From assembly GCA_948567375.1 (NCBI GenBank), contig OX419762.1, forward strand, positions 32,938,608-33,002,607: 64,000 nt of DNA, given 5' to 3'. Numbering within the stretch: the first letter of the stretch is position 1; each line of letters starts with the position of its first letter. The position numbers were made by a program, and so were the translations under genes. Positions 8,785-22,533 of this stretch are shown here, in pieces. This DNA is from Lunularia cruciata (taxonomy: Eukaryota; Streptophyta; Marchantiopsida; Lunulariales; Lunulariaceae). The notes below the pieces were generated by a model. That model saw only the letters and a list, made by a program, of their open reading frames with translations, did not search any database and was not told the origin of the DNA.

Positions 8785-11059
8785 ATGTACTTGAAGAAGA
8801 TGGTTGGATTGTTGTTGATGTACTTTGTCCTCTCTAGTCAAAATAATTTCATCATTGCCTATACAACCATGTTCCAAGTTGGATCCTTATAATTTCCCAC
8901 CCTCTAGTTGTTGTTGGTGGACCTCTTCCCTTCAAAGGATGCAATGAGTTGTGCATTCATTTGCTTGTCTAGATGCCCAAACTTTGTATCAAGGGTTATG
9001 CCTGCAAGGTGACTTGTATCTAGAAAAAGGAATTTACTCCACTTTTCCTCTATCCCTCTCAAATCCCTTGTTGCTTTATCCTTCTTCCTCTTCAATAAAT
9101 TCCTCTTCAATCATCAATAATCAAAAAATCACTAACCTCCTAATTCCAAAGCAAGAAGGAGAGATGCTTTCTTTGAATAAGCTCACTTTTATAATAAATT
9201 ACCCATTTGTTCACTATTAGTGGACAAAGAATTGTCTCAAGGATCTTCTGAATAAATAATATATTTCTTATAGAGTGCAAAGTACTAATTCAAACAGCTA
9301 CAAAGTATTGTTAAAGATTGGAAAGAACTATGAAGGTGTAAGATTATGGCTTGCTCTTTGATTCAAGACTAAAAGTTGTAGCAAAAAGTGAAATTGCTCC
9401 AAATACACTTGATTTTATAGCTTGGGTTTTTAATCAATAGGTGGGAAATCACTCCATACACACATGAACCCTTTGGTGGATACCAATGGTCTTGGTTGCA
9501 ATTCTTTGTCCAAGTGGTAGCACATTCAATTTGATGTAAGATCTTTGGATCCAAAGATGTTCAAGGTCTTGAGTCTTTGGGTCTTTCAGTTTGAAGTACT
9601 TTTGTACTTGTATTCTTTGCCTTCGACCACTCTTTAGACTTGACCTTTTTTTCATTCTTCCTTTGGAGTGCCTTTGTGTTTGTAGTTGTTCCCTTCGTAT
9701 CCTTGTATGTATATGCACAACTCCAAAGAAAACTCAACAATAGGTTTTATTTCATGAACAAGCAATTATTCTACCATAACCTTGTAGAAAAGAGAACAAA
9801 AAAATAAAAAACAACTTTTGGAAAATGTGAGCAGTACGAGGTTCCCTTTGTTAAATTAGGCTTGCAATATATATTATTAAATTTTTATAAATTTTAAATT
9901 TATAAAAGATAGTTTAATTTTATTAAATATGTATTTTTCTATTTTATTTTGAAAATATCAAACTTCTTCTATTTTTAGTCTCCAAAATATTATTACCACA
10001 AATTTAAGTATCTTGCTAGATATATTGTCTTCTTCCTTTGAGGTTTTTTGTAATTAGAAATCTAAAATTGATTACAAAATCCCCTTAAAATTTATTATTA
10101 AATATCTACTCTTTTCAAATAAGATTCAATTATTTATCTACTATCATTTAATAACTAAAAAGCCCATTAGTTATTGCTTAAACTTTGCTTTAAGAAGATA
10201 ATTAAGGTTATAAAAGAGTAAATTCAAAAGAACAAGTGATTAGGATATAAGAGAAGAGATGGTCTAAGGATCCAAATAGAATATATTTGAAGTGCTAAAG
10301 ATCGCATAGAGTCATGTTAATTATATCTGATACAAATATACTCTTATTTTCTAGCAAAGTTAACAATTAATTTCCAAGCCAAGTTTCTCAATCCATATGA
10401 AAGTTCCTCCATAACTTAGAGCCCTAATCTATACAAAGGAAGGTTCTTTCATACTTTCATACATATTCAAATTTCTTATAGTTTAGTAATTAGTCAATAA
10501 CTAATTATGTAGACCATATTATTTAAGTTCAATTATTATCATTTTCATTCTTTTAATCTAATTTAATATGAAGTATAATTATTAACAAACTATTTTAGTG
10601 AAAACCTATGCAATATGGCAAAACACTATTAAAGACAACCAAAATTAGAGTTTTAAGAATTTTGATATAACACTAGCTCTTAATTGAAATGTGGCCACTT
10701 GTTCTCTCCTTGCTCAAGTGATTTAACTTGAATTAGAGCATACATTTTCAAAGTGAAATTAGAGTCTTGACACTTAATTGCTAACCAAAACTAATCAATA
10801 TCTTGCTAATTATGAGTCAAAATCCAAGTTTTTCTCAAAACTTAGGCTAACAACACTACCAACTTCAAATTTTATAATGAATGCAAGGATAGCTAAGAGT
10901 TTAGAAGGTTGTAGTATATTTAATGAACTTCAATATGGGTTTTTTATTTAGGAAATATACTATTGATAATAAATATAGTAAACAAAGGATATATTCTTGA
11001 AATATATATCTATAAATATCATGTATTTCATATAAATATAGTTCAATGTGGTTGCTACC
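8785..11059. other. AT-rich decayed repeat DNA
   Basis: No gene is recognisable. Short minus-strand frames at 8904-9110 and 9449-9718 are Lys/Arg rich and could be eroded retrotransposon protein, but no motif supports that. 9.84-11.06 kb is very AT-rich and structureless by eye. Confidence 0.4.
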
Positions 11060-12041
11060 TATAGTAGATATGTCTTACAACTTGATTTAAAATGAATATC
11101 TATGGATTGCTATAGATGATTATCTTTCTTCACAGCTACATTCAACTTTTGGAGATCTTGATATACTTTAATCTTTCTAAGTTTTTTCATACAGCTATAA
11201 TTGTAGAAACTCATTTACTATTGAGTACAAGGAAAATAACACTAGCCCAAAGACACTTGTCTATCTCATCCTTCACTAACAATGAGCACTTTGGGTTGAG
11301 TCTATATTTCCTTTGACAAACCAGAATTGCACCTTCTTTTATGTCAATTAGGTGTTCAATAGATTATCAAGGACTTTTTGGCATCTACTTAATCTTTGAA
11401 TTAAAGATGTCTTGATACTCTTGTAATAGTGCCGCACACTCTTCATACTCCTTCAAAGAGATATATGCTTATATAGTTTCAACAATTTGCCCTTAACTTT
11501 GACCACCTCTTGACAATCATCAATTTTGATGATATCTTCCACATGACTTACATGACTTGCACGTACCAAGTTTGAATGTTCATCTTGGTCTTTGGAGTTG
11601 TCATATCTTTCTTCTTCTTCAACTTAGTTACACTCCAAGTAGTTGAAAATATCTTCTTCCAAAGAATCCTCCAAGGTGTCATTCAAAGAATCCTCCATAT
11701 AATTTTCTTCCAAGGAAGTGTCTCTCCAAGACGAGGGATCTTCTTCAAACACATTGTAACCACTTTTTGATGTAAAGCTTTAGGACCTTAGAATTTAAGA
11801 TTATGTTGGTACCAATCTATAGTTACTTGGGACCCATATAGCTAAGGTCTTCCTATAAATGGGTATGGGTAAAAATGGGTAAAGAACCATGTTATTCATG
11901 CAATTCTTGTAATTCATGCAAAAAGGTACTTCGTCAATAATAGTCAAGATGTTAGACAACAATCCTAAACATCTTCTTTGGGTCTGATTTGCAAATCTCA
12001 AGAGTTGAGGAGTAGGCTCAAATGTGGTATATCTTAGCTAG
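11060..12041 (-). pseudogene. Decayed Ty3 element: end of protease, linker, start of reverse transcriptase
   Basis: Minus-strand frames resemble the element at 37.7-51.5 kb in the same order. The protease part (about 12030-11800: FEPTPQLLRFANQTQRR, then LLSNILTIIDEVPF) matches its FEPTLQVLKFVDQTRR...LSNITTIIGGVPF. An acidic linker follows (11.75-11.35 kb), then the RT N-terminus (LLVKDEIDKCL, WVSTIIAV) to about 11060. Many stops and shifts are present. The rest of pol is not seen to the left. Confidence 0.7.
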
Positions 12042-12620
12042 TGTAATGTTGCAAGTACAAGAGAACCCCAAGGAGAAATAAAAGAGAAGAAACACAAGGC
12101 TTCATCCCTCAATTCCCTGATGCCCCAAAAGAGCACTTATCTTTATTATATAGCAAAGAGGATCCACTCAAAGAGAGCTACATTCTTGGATTAGATACAT
12201 GGATTGGTGATGATATGTCAATGAGCTCCACCCTTAGATTAGTTGTATGGATTGGTGACATATCAATCCTTGTCCTATTTGGTTAGTCAAACAAGTTTGA
12301 CTAGAGGAAATCTTTGGGGAATATTCTTATAGGAAGCTAAAAATAGCATGGGTAAGATACAATTAGAAAGCTCTTGATGAGACAAACAAGAGGAGAAGGC
12401 TAAATTATTTTTTATCTTTTGAGCCCTAATTCATTTGTTTAGGTCTCCAAAATTGGCTCTAAAGTTTTTATGGTGTTTTTGGCCTCTAACCTATTAGTGT
12501 AAGTACTCTTTTGGTGACACTTATATCTGATCTATTTAGACCATCATATATAACATCCTTCCATCTATTACCAAGCCAATTTCCCATCTCTAGATAATAT
12601 GTCTAGCTAGTGATATTACA
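12042..12620 (-). mobile_element. LTR-B family solo LTR inside decayed protease gene
   Basis: Begins TGTAATG and ends GATATTACA; aligns with the copies at 20671-21255 (reverse orientation) and 59544-60296. Shared blocks include AGATACATGGATTGGTGA, TTTGGTGACAC and ATATGTCTAGCTA. The minus-strand protein frame of the host protease reads VMTKEMAHK on the right flank and resumes LAK...FEPT on the left flank, so the LTR interrupts the protease. No clean target duplication remains. Confidence 0.75.
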
Positions 12621-14560
12621 GTTTGTGTGCCATCTCTTTGGTCATTACATTTATTCTTGACTTATAAGAATTGACTTGATCACACAACCTACTATTTTTA
12701 TTTCCACTTCAAGCAAACCCAAATCTTCAAATCTATGCAATAAATAGCATGGAGATCCTCTTGCTTGAGTTTTTGCACTCACTTGAAGGCCATAACTAAT
12801 TGATTTTTCTAATTTTTTTATCCTCCCACATAAATGTCACATCTACCTTCAAGGATGCAATATCTACAACAATATCATACCAAGTGATACCAAGATGGGA
12901 ACATAATTTCTTCATTTCTTCTCCATACTCTCATTCCTTGGTGGACAATCATTTAGAGTTGTATTTTTAGGGGTAAAATTCTAGGTGGAATCTTTGGAGT
13001 GCATTTTCTTTAGAGTTGAGTTGTGCTCTTGCTTTAATATCATGATCTCATGTTCCTTATCCAAAATATCTCCATCAGTTTTAGTATGAAATTGCTTCTT
13101 CCTAAGTTCCTCTTACAAAAAATCTTGCACTTCTTTCCAAATATCAATTAGAAATTCAAGAGTAGTATCTTTGGGATGTTTGATTTGTCTAGCTTTATTT
13201 GGGATATGAGATGCATTGTTTTTTGACTCACCTAGATATCTCTGAGTCTTTAAATTTTTCTCACAATCTCCTTTCCTTTTTAAAAAGGATCTTCTTTGGG
13301 CATCCATGCTTCTTCTTCAATTTTAGGGATTGAGAATAGTCCAAAAAAGATGTATTTGATATTGGTTTCTTCCTTGATCAAGAATCTACAAAATTGACCT
13401 CTAAATTAGGCCTTCCTTCTTCTTCCAATAAAGGTTTTCATCTTCTCCCAACTCCTCCAAGGTAACACAATGAACATTTGTATTAATCTTTGTAGTTGTA
13501 GGAGTAGCATGTGGATTTGGAGTATTTGGCTAAGGATAGTTGGCTAACACATGACTAGGTGCATTGTAATTTGAATAGAGTGGAGTGTAAGAAAAAATTC
13601 CTAGGATTTGGAAAATTTAAGGACCAATGACTTGGAACTTCACAATTGTAACTTGTACTTAGACTCAAATTGTGCCTACAAGCCATGAGTCCTTGTTGAA
13701 GCTCATTACTTGTATACTTCCTTGGTAAGTACATAAGAATAGTGATAAGAGGAATTGGAGTTGTAGTAGGCACTTCTTGTACTACAAAAGCTTGCACGTC
13801 CTCATACACATAGTACTTGTATTTTTCCCATGCAGCAACACATTCTACTTTTTGTATTGAGTAAGAATGACATATGGAGAAATAATTGTATTAACCTATC
13901 TTGGCTTACCACAAGTTGTGCACAAGATATTTGGTCAAGTGTACAAAGACAATCTTTGCCTTTCCTTTGCTCCAACCAGTTGTACTTTGAAATTGGATAA
14001 CTCCTTGATCACTTTTCAAACTTTATGCCAACAATTGTGTAGAAGTATTTGGAGTTGAGGTCACCTTCTATATCTAAGTAACCCTCTTCTCTCTTCTTCA
14101 TTCCTTCTCATCTTTGGATGAAGATGACTCCAAAGATGAGGATGTATTAGACAATTCTAAAGATGAAGAAGTGGATCTTCTTTTTGGTCTCCTCTTTGTT
14201 CTTCTAGAACTTCTTCCTTGATGCTACTTCCTTAAAGGATCTAATGATGCTAACTTAAATAATTCTGCAAACTTTACCACCTTTGCTAATGTATTATATT
14301 CTTGTTCTTTATGAAAAAATCCATAACTTTGTCATAATCCTACTAGTAACCAAACTACTACTTGAGCATCCAAATATTCTAGGATGATGCATCTTCTTTA
14401 TACTCTACTTAAAAGGCTTTGAAACCTTTCTATGTAGTCTCAAAAAATTTCATTTTTTTTTATTCCAAATTTATCAATGTAATAACACACTATGCATCAA
14501 ATTGTAATATTTTGTTTGTTCTCATGAGGATATAGTTAGAAATGAAGAGATACTAAAGTA
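12621..14560 (-). pseudogene. Decayed Ty3 element: gag and start of protease
   Basis: Read on the minus strand: YLDAQVVVWLLVGL near 14.36 kb (cf. YSGAQAITWFLGGL of the intact relative), DKVMDFF at 14.33 kb (cf. MDKVLKHV), a Ser-rich region near 14.15 kb, a broken zinc knuckle (CTTCGKPR) near 13.92 kb, YEDVQAFVVQEV near 13.80 kb (cf. ALYQMQEV), and VMTKEMAHK next to the LTR-B insertion. The order matches gag-protease of the 37.7-51.5 kb element. The gag N-terminus is missing. Confidence 0.7.
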
Positions 14561-17200
14561 AATATCACTTATCCATCTTTTATTCTTACCTTTATTACTT
14601 CTTGGGTAGAGACAACTCCCAAAAGAAAGTAACGTCACCCATTAAGGCAGATCATAGAAATTCACAATGATAAACTCACTTACACTCAAAATAATTCCAA
14701 TCAACTCCTAAAATTAATGTTTCAATTCAAAGCATATCTCCTTGTTGGGACTTTTGGGTTCTTGTACCTTCCCAAAGACTCCCTTGCTACAAAGGCTCTA
14801 TTGTACTAAAGTTATTGATATTTTGACTTGAAAACTCCTTCAAAAACCAAACTTGCCTACCTTGCCCAACAGTTCCTTTAAACAAGATCAACACTTCACA
14901 ATCCAGTTAGGTACTTGAATAGGTCATATTGTTTGCATACTTTATTTCATGATTTCATGCATTGATAGCTTTGATAAGATGGTCAATGCATTACTTACAA
15001 GCCCTCTCATTCATTTCAATGATCAAACAAACAAGGAAAATAAAAATACTTTATTTGCAAAGATTTAATTGAAAATAGAACCCAAGAAATAACAAGTACA
15101 CCAAGATGGCAAAATGATAAAGAGATTCAAGGCCCTTTCACTTATCAACTTTTTAACTAAACTATGCATAGCACTTCAAGTGCTTACTTTAATTACTCAA
15201 CCACTTGGAACTAATTGCTACTATGAAACAACACAAGAAACAATACATCGGTTTGAACCAATTCCTTGAAAAGATACATTGGTTTAAATCAGACAACATT
15301 GGTTTAAATTGAACCACACACACAAGTTTGCTACAAAGAGAACCTTCTTTGGTCTTGACTAACCTCAAAGGTTCTAGAGTCCTTCCCAAAGTGAGTTTGT
15401 AAGTTCTACAACTTTCTAAATACTTGCACTAACATTTTATCTAGCCATTTTACTATAATCTTGATTTGGTAGACTAAATATTCTCTATTCTCCATGTTCT
15501 TATTGGCTATCTTAACTGCTAAATGTGATGCAAATTCTTCCTATTTCTTTCCCTTACTCTTTTGCACTTTACTCCTAAGCTTTGGCTACTTAGTCTACTC
15601 TTTTGACATAAAATATCCATTGCACTCATCTATCACAAACTATAGCTCCTTTCATAAATTCTCTACCATTGTTTTTGGACCTACAATCATCACTTCCTCT
15701 CCTTCCTTTCTAGTTCCTTTGGCTTTTTTTTACAACCAAAGCCTTACTTGTTTCAATGTACACCTTTTCAACTTTTGACACTTTCAACACCAATTTCTTG
15801 ATTTTCTTGGTCATGATGCTTAAATTTTCTTGTAGCCTTCTTATCCAAGGATTCTTCCTATTAAAACCAGACCTAATCCTCCTCCAATTTGTGTTTGGAT
15901 TTGACTACAACTCTCCATTCTATCTCCTTTGAAATTAACTTCTTTCTTGTTGCTACAAATGCCTCATTGGCAATATTTTGAACTTCTTTTGTATGCTTTT
16001 AGCTTTGATCTACTTTTTTGCATAACTTTGCTAACTCTTTGTCTTTTTCAAATAACTTGGTCTTTAAAGTGTCATTCTCTTGTTCTAATTGGTTTTAGTT
16101 ACTTAACACATCATTGGCAATAACATACTCTTCCTCTCTTAATCCTTTTTACATCTTCTAACTTCTTTCAAGGTATCATACATGTACTTTGGCAATTTTC
16201 AAATACTACCAATCTAGTTACTCCATATATTCTTCATAACTATTCTGAGGAATTGGACCATCAGAGTCAACATATCAATCAAGATGCTTAAGATTGTGGT
16301 TTCTTGCTGGGGTTCTACCTTGGTGACACTTAAACAAGACTGAAAAGAAATAAAACAATTTTCTAATTATTTCTTCAATTCCTTAATATCACATTCAATG
16401 TGGCACAGAGATTCACCTTATAGTCTAGCTCTTGGAATCTTTATAGGAACTAACTCTTGATTGTTTGCAAATGTATAACATTTGCAAGACTTTGAATTCT
16501 GTGAGTATATCGATTCATGGCTTTCTTCCTTAACAAACTTGGAAATATTTGGAGTCTATAAGCATCAATGTCTTCTTTTTTGGCTACCAAGATCATCTCA
16601 AATTCTTTCATGAAGGTGTCAAGGTCTTTTTCTTCATCCTAGCCTTTGCACTTTTTATAGCTTTGCCAAGTCAAGTTTGTCAAATTAATTGTTAAAATAG
16701 GGCCAAAGAAAGGAACAAGTGCAAGGACTAAAATTACAAGGGAGGTTTGGAATATGTTTGAATTAGGTACAAAGCTAAGATATCTTTCCTTGTTATCTAT
16801 GTTTGATAAAGATTTGTACTAATCTAATTCTCTAGTTGATCAAGAATTAACCATGTGATGATAGGTCTAGGATCTCATGGTACCAATGGCAAGTAATCTT
16901 CACTTTCACCTAAGATTGAGGAAGAAAGTTGTTGTGAAGTATTTGTACTCTCTTCCTTGATATGTGCTTGAGTGACTTCTTCCTTCCAATTCTTGGAATC
17001 TTCTTCATCTAAAGTAGGTTAGGGAGAAGCAACTGATTCAAGTTGAATTTGGAACAATTGTCTAAAGATATTCTTGAATCCAAACTTGCTTTCTATAGGG
17101 AAACTTACCAAAGGGCTAATTCAATGTCTATCACTATGTTTCTCTCAAGATTATTAAGTTCATCTTGAGCTTGTATTTCTTGTGCAGCATGCCACACAAC
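14561..17200 (-). repeat. Probable LTR remnant of the decayed Ty3 element
   Basis: Begins with a segment like the 5-prime internal side of the 3.8-kb LTRs (CTTGGGTAGAGACAACTCCC at 14.6 kb; compare CTTAGGTAGAAACCACACCC at 37.86 kb). Further right the minus strand gives a heptad-rich frame at about 16.15-15.85 kb (QLEQENDTLKTKLFEKDKEL), as expected for the coiled-coil part of the LTR-encoded protein. Heavily mutated; the far border is unclear. Confidence 0.45.
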
Positions 17201-20200
17201 TTTGCATTTCTAGTTTCTATGGAAAGCTTAGGTCACAAGGTGTTTGAATGTCTCTTTTATCATACGGTACTCAACTTCTTGATGACATTCATTGCCTTGT
17301 TGATCTTTGAATCTAACCACTCCAAAAGGTGTATAAATGGTAACAATGCCAGAAAAAATATGACAACTTGGTGTCATCCAATTGACAATATAATAGCAAG
17401 GAACATGTTATTTCAATGGAAATATGGGTTGGAAATGACTAGATTTGAAGAGAGGTATCACTATTGCAGTTCTTTATAATTACATATTTAAATTCTTGGG
17501 TAGGAACCGCTATAGAAGACGGTTATTGCAAGCCTAATTTAGGTGATGAGGGAGTTAAATTTTTGAAGAATATAGATGGAAGCTTTATGTGAATTTTGAT
17601 GCTTAAGCTACCCAAGTGGCAATTTCCTAGTATCACTACAAAATTATTGGGAATCCAATTCCTTAACCTTAAGGAAACCCATCATGAATTGAGCCTAATA
17701 CCATTTTTGAGGACCAAGTTGGCATCAAATGGTAACTAAAACCACGATGCTTTTGAGAAGCAGCCAAGTATGAAGGTAGAGGGAAACCGTTTCAAACCAT
17801 ATAATGTAAAAACAACCATACAAGGTAGGTATACCATTGATGTTATGCCCTACATAGGAGATGCTATAAGATATTGAGGAGTGGACTAGAAGTCAAAAGA
17901 TTCCATCAAAGTATGAAAAGGGAAGAAACATCTCCATTGAACAAGAATCTAACTTACCAGGTCAATGGGATAGGGAGCAAAGGTCTTGATTGACCATTGA
18001 GAGAAGGAGATATATACTAGCACTATGAAATTTCCAAAGCAATTTTTATTCCATACTTTTTGAGGAACTTGTGAAGCAAATATGATGGTAAATTGAGGGA
18101 ATGGAGTGAGAACATTGCAAGGATAAGTGATAGAAAGTTATTTAGTGCCCTTTTGCCAACCTCTTCACTTAAATCTTTTGAAGGAATGGAGTATTGAGAG
18201 TAAGAACATGCAAAGAAGCTTGAAGTGTCTCAAGGAAGAATCAAACAAGCAGGGTTGCTAAAATGACAAATTAAGTGTTGGTTGAGGGAAGTCACTCACA
18301 TTTGAGCACATAAAACACTTGACACAACTCATAATAGGAAGGTGGAATGATTGGATGCAAATTGGATGATCTCTCCAAGGAAAATTGTTTGGGCAGTTCA
18401 TTTCTACTTTATGTAGAGTTTCAAGATCTAGTTCTAAGCTATCAAAGAAATGGGTTGATGTATTTTGGGGAAACAAAAGAGAGGAGCTACCCTATTCAAA
18501 AGGAAAAAAAAAGAGAAATCAATTGTTAATATCTTGATTATTGGTCCCCAAGTAGCTGACTTCATTTTCCAATCATCCTACAATTTTGAGTGCCTAGAAA
18601 GAATGGAGAGAGACTTCAAAAAAACTCAAAGGAGTGGGATAGAGCAAAAAATAATTCAAGTGAAGGTATTTGGGAGTGAAAAATCCTTCTTGCAATACTC
18701 TTTGATGAGACCTTAGAATAGGGTTATTAAATTTTTGAGCATCAATTTTAAAGACACATCTTTGAAGCAATCCATTGTCATTATAGGATTCAAAGAAGGA
18801 CAAAAAAATTTTTAGAGTAGGTCAATAGCTTGGAGAGGCATGAGCAATTGAGTGGAGGACTATCACATTTGGCAGAAGCAAAAAAAGGTGCTCCAAAATT
18901 TTGTCTGCTTAATATTTTTGAGGGTAAGAAAGAACAAAACTGAGCGCAAAGCAAAGTTTCCACTCTCTTTACCAATTTAAGTAACTAGAAGGAGATAGTA
19001 AATCATGCAAAGGGCTCAAAATATCCAAGAGAAATTAGGAGATGGAGAGTGAGGAAATCGGGAAAATTAGCTTTCTTGTGGAGAGATCTCCTTTTTAGGA
19101 GGTGTGAGGCATTACCCAAAGATTACCTACCTTCTTGATGAGAAAATAGACATTACAGCTGGTCTTTAAGTACCATTTCTAATCCCGATTAATAGGGTAT
19201 TTCTTTTTCTATTTTGTTTAGGATTTGAAAATCTTTTATAGAGCAATTAAGGAAAGGGGTGGAAAAATTTGGAAGGAAGGGAAAAAACACATGAACAAGA
19301 GAGGAATGACTGCAATTAAGAGGAAGAGGTTGAATTTATAGGTTGAAGTGACTATTTGACAGTAAAAAAGAGAATTGGGAGAAGTCATAGGACAAAATTT
19401 AGCCAATTTCCCTTGCTTTGATTTTCCTAAGTGTATAAGACAAAGAGAGAAAATTATTTGAAGGGCTTAGAGACTCCAGAAAAATTAGAGAAGAGAGGTG
19501 AGAAAATTGCTGAAATTTTGAATAAGAAGAGGAGTACCAACTAACTTTGAGCAGCCAAACTAGAATTGTATCACTTTAAAAGGGCTTGAAGGTAAAGGGA
19601 AGAGAGATTGTGCAAGGGGTTGTAGGTTGCAAATAATATGGGGCATTGAAGTATAATGAGAGTGCCCAAGTAGGGGAATGGAAGTTCCAACCAAAGAATG
19701 TGGTCTAATGCTTGCTTGAACCATGGCAAGACCACAGATTACCCAAAAATTGACCTTGAAGAAATTGATTTTGACTATGCTAACTTTGGCAATAAAAAGA
19801 GAGGAGTTGAGGATAAATTTGAGAGCCATCAAGTATACATAAATACTTAATTTTCCTTGAGGATTGTGGATAGCATCAATGGTCATGGAATGAGGGATAA
19901 GATAGGTACCCAAAGAAATGGACCCTACAATTTGGGGGCATCCTTGAGATTGGGACCTTTAGGTAATCCTTGTTGCTTATCAATTGAGGAATGTGGAGGA
20001 AGGATTGCCACCCAATGGAGAAGCATTGGACAATGAAATGAAAGAGGAATTCAAAGACAATGTGTATGATGTTAAGGAGGGTAAAATTTTAGTTTCATTG
20101 TGAATCCTTGAATATGCAAGGTATTTTAATTCCTCCTACCTATCATCCAGACCACCGTAGTTGAATCAACAAGGTTTTCACTACCACCATTTTTAGTGCT

Positions 20201-20670
20201 TGGATACATACTTAGGTGGTAAATTGGTGGAAGCTAATTCACAAAGACATAAAAAAGCTTGCTTAAAGTAATAGCAAGTCAAAATAAATATACTAGGATT
20301 TATCTCCCCCTCCTCGATATCATGTTAAACATCAACACATCATGCTCACAACCAAGGAGAGAGATAGGAATAAGGGTAGGCAAGAAGAACTATAAAAGGA
20401 GAGACCAATGATGCTACCAATAGCAAGAAATACCATTCTTGATATTTTAGACCTAAGGTGGGGCAAGGGAGCTTGACATAGATGACATACTACATCATGG
20501 ACTAGATCTCATCAATTCAAACCAAAGGAGTTTTCCTATTGATTCAACTCCAAATCAAGGAGTTAAATGGTGAGGTAACCTCTTTCCTCAACCAATTTTT
20601 GTGAGTAAAAATAGAGCACTCAACCAATTGCAATCACAATGATCGCACTTTGCAGTAGTAATTGAGAGAG
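17201..20670. other. Purine-rich decayed repeat DNA
   Basis: No gene recognised. The plus strand is GA-rich from about 17.6 to 20.6 kb with many short Lys/Glu-rich frames (for example 18465-18716), which might be an eroded LTR-encoded protein in plus orientation. No alignable motif was found, so this is left unassigned. Confidence 0.35.
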
Positions 20671-21255
20671 TGTAATACAATTAGCTAGACATATTTTCTA
20701 GAGGTGAAATTTGGCTTTGTAATATATGGAAGCATGTCATATATTTTGGACTAAAGAGATCAGATAGACGTGTCACCAAAAGAGTACTTCTACAAATAAA
20801 GGAAGAGCCAAAAACACCTTCAAAACTTCAAAGCCAATTTTGGAGGCCTAAACAAATGAATTAGGCCTTGAAAATGGAAATTATCCTCACCTTCCAAGAA
20901 AAGGGGGCTTGCTTTCTCCCCCACTGATCTTCTTGTTGAGAGCATTCCAACATTACCTCACCCATGTGATTTTGAGCTTCCTGCAAGAAGATTCTCTAAA
21001 GATTCCCTTTGGTCAAACTTGTTTGACAAACTAGATAAGAAACGAATTGATATGTCACTCATCATGCAACTAATCTAAGAGTAGAGCTCACTAAAATATC
21101 ACCAATCCATGTATCTAATCCAAGGGTGGAGCTTTCTTTGATTGAATCCTCTTTACTATATAATAAAGACAAGATACTCCTTTGGGACATCAGAGTATTG
21201 TGTGTTTCTCCTCTTGTATTTCTCTGGAAAGTTCTCCTATCCTCAAAATATTATA
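20671..21255 (+). mobile_element. Solo LTR, family LTR-B, plus orientation
   Basis: Starts TGTAATACAATTAGCTAGAC and ends CCTCAAAATATTATA, 585 bp. It is the reverse complement of the LTR-B copies at 12.0 and 59.5 kb along its length. Flanks GAGAG (20666-20670) and GAAAG (21256-21260) match at four of five bases, supporting a solo LTR with an aged target duplication. Confidence 0.8.
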
Positions 21256-22533
21256 GAAAGTAGCCTTACTAGTAGGGGAAAGCATGAGAATGATCACACC
21301 TTATAGGAAGCAATTTGCATAGTGGTTGAAGTTGTGCAAAAGCAAGTGGCAGAAGAGGAACTTGCAAAGGCAAGTGTTGACTAAGATTGAGCTCAATCAG
21401 AATTGAGAGAGAGGAGAAAATTGCTCCAATGCATGAGGTGATGAAGGAATTTTTGGAGATGGACCCAAAATTGATTACTAAGGCTCAACATTGGGATGAG
21501 AGATAAGAGAATTTTGGAGAAGTTTGAAAAGAAGAAGTCTATAAGTTGGTCCGGATAAAGAAGACTCAAGAAATTCAACACCTATTAGGAGGAATAATTA
21601 CTAGAACACCAGTCCCAACTGGTGGTACCAAAGATTGTGAAGCATAGTCAAATAACCCTCATCCTAAACTTGAAGTCTTAACAAAAACCCCATCAATAAA
21701 AGATAGATTAGAGATGATCCTAGAGGTTGGATAGCCAAGATGCCATTAGAAGAGGATTGAGGATAGATGTTAGCAATGCAGGCAATAGCTTTATAACTTA
21801 AGAAGAGTAATAGTACTTAGTGCTTAAATTTAGGCATTAAGTAGCAAAGTATGGAGGTAGTGGATTTTACTTAATCAAAAGTAGTTGTACATAATTAGAA
21901 GTAGAGTAGTAAGTGAGTAGTAGGTGACTATGTCAAGTTCTCCCCCAATCAAGTTTTGTTATCTTCAAGTGGTTCAAAAGTTGTGACAAGACAAGAACCT
22001 TCCTTATGCATTTGAATTTAGGCATTCTCATTCCAAGTGTTAAGGGTAAGCCCACCCAGCAACTATGTAAGCATGGTAATGAGTAAAGGAATGGGTCAGA
22101 CCTTGATTTTGGAGAGTATGTAAGCTATGGAGTAGCAAAAATGCTCTTTGGTTCGTATATGGTTAATTAAGGATTAAGAAAAGGCTTACCCAAGTCTTTG
22201 CTTCTTAATAAAGGTAGTCTAGGTTTGAAAGAGTTTGTAGTGAGTAAGCAACAACAAGTTCCTGGTCAAGGTTAGGATCGGATGATAGTCAATTTTGTAG
22301 TTGACATCCATTGGGCTAATATATGGTATATCAATGCATGATGCATTTCCTACCCTATGTCTTATGATGATGTTGGGAGACCTCTCCTAAGATCCATAGA
22401 GTCCCTAATTGAGGAGGCCAACCTAGAGCAATCCCCATATAACCTACAAATACTATTTAGGTAAGGACAAGAACTCATGTGCAATAACATGGGTTGAAGG
22501 TAGAAGCACTTAAGAGAGGATGTGGAGAGAAGG
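21256..22533 (+). other. Decayed repeat DNA with a short coiled-coil frame
   Basis: At 21310-21420 the plus strand reads VEVVQKQVAEEELAKASVD, a charged heptad-like stretch that recalls the coiled coil encoded in the 3.8-kb LTRs. The rest is stop-rich. Nothing else recognised. Confidence 0.3.
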
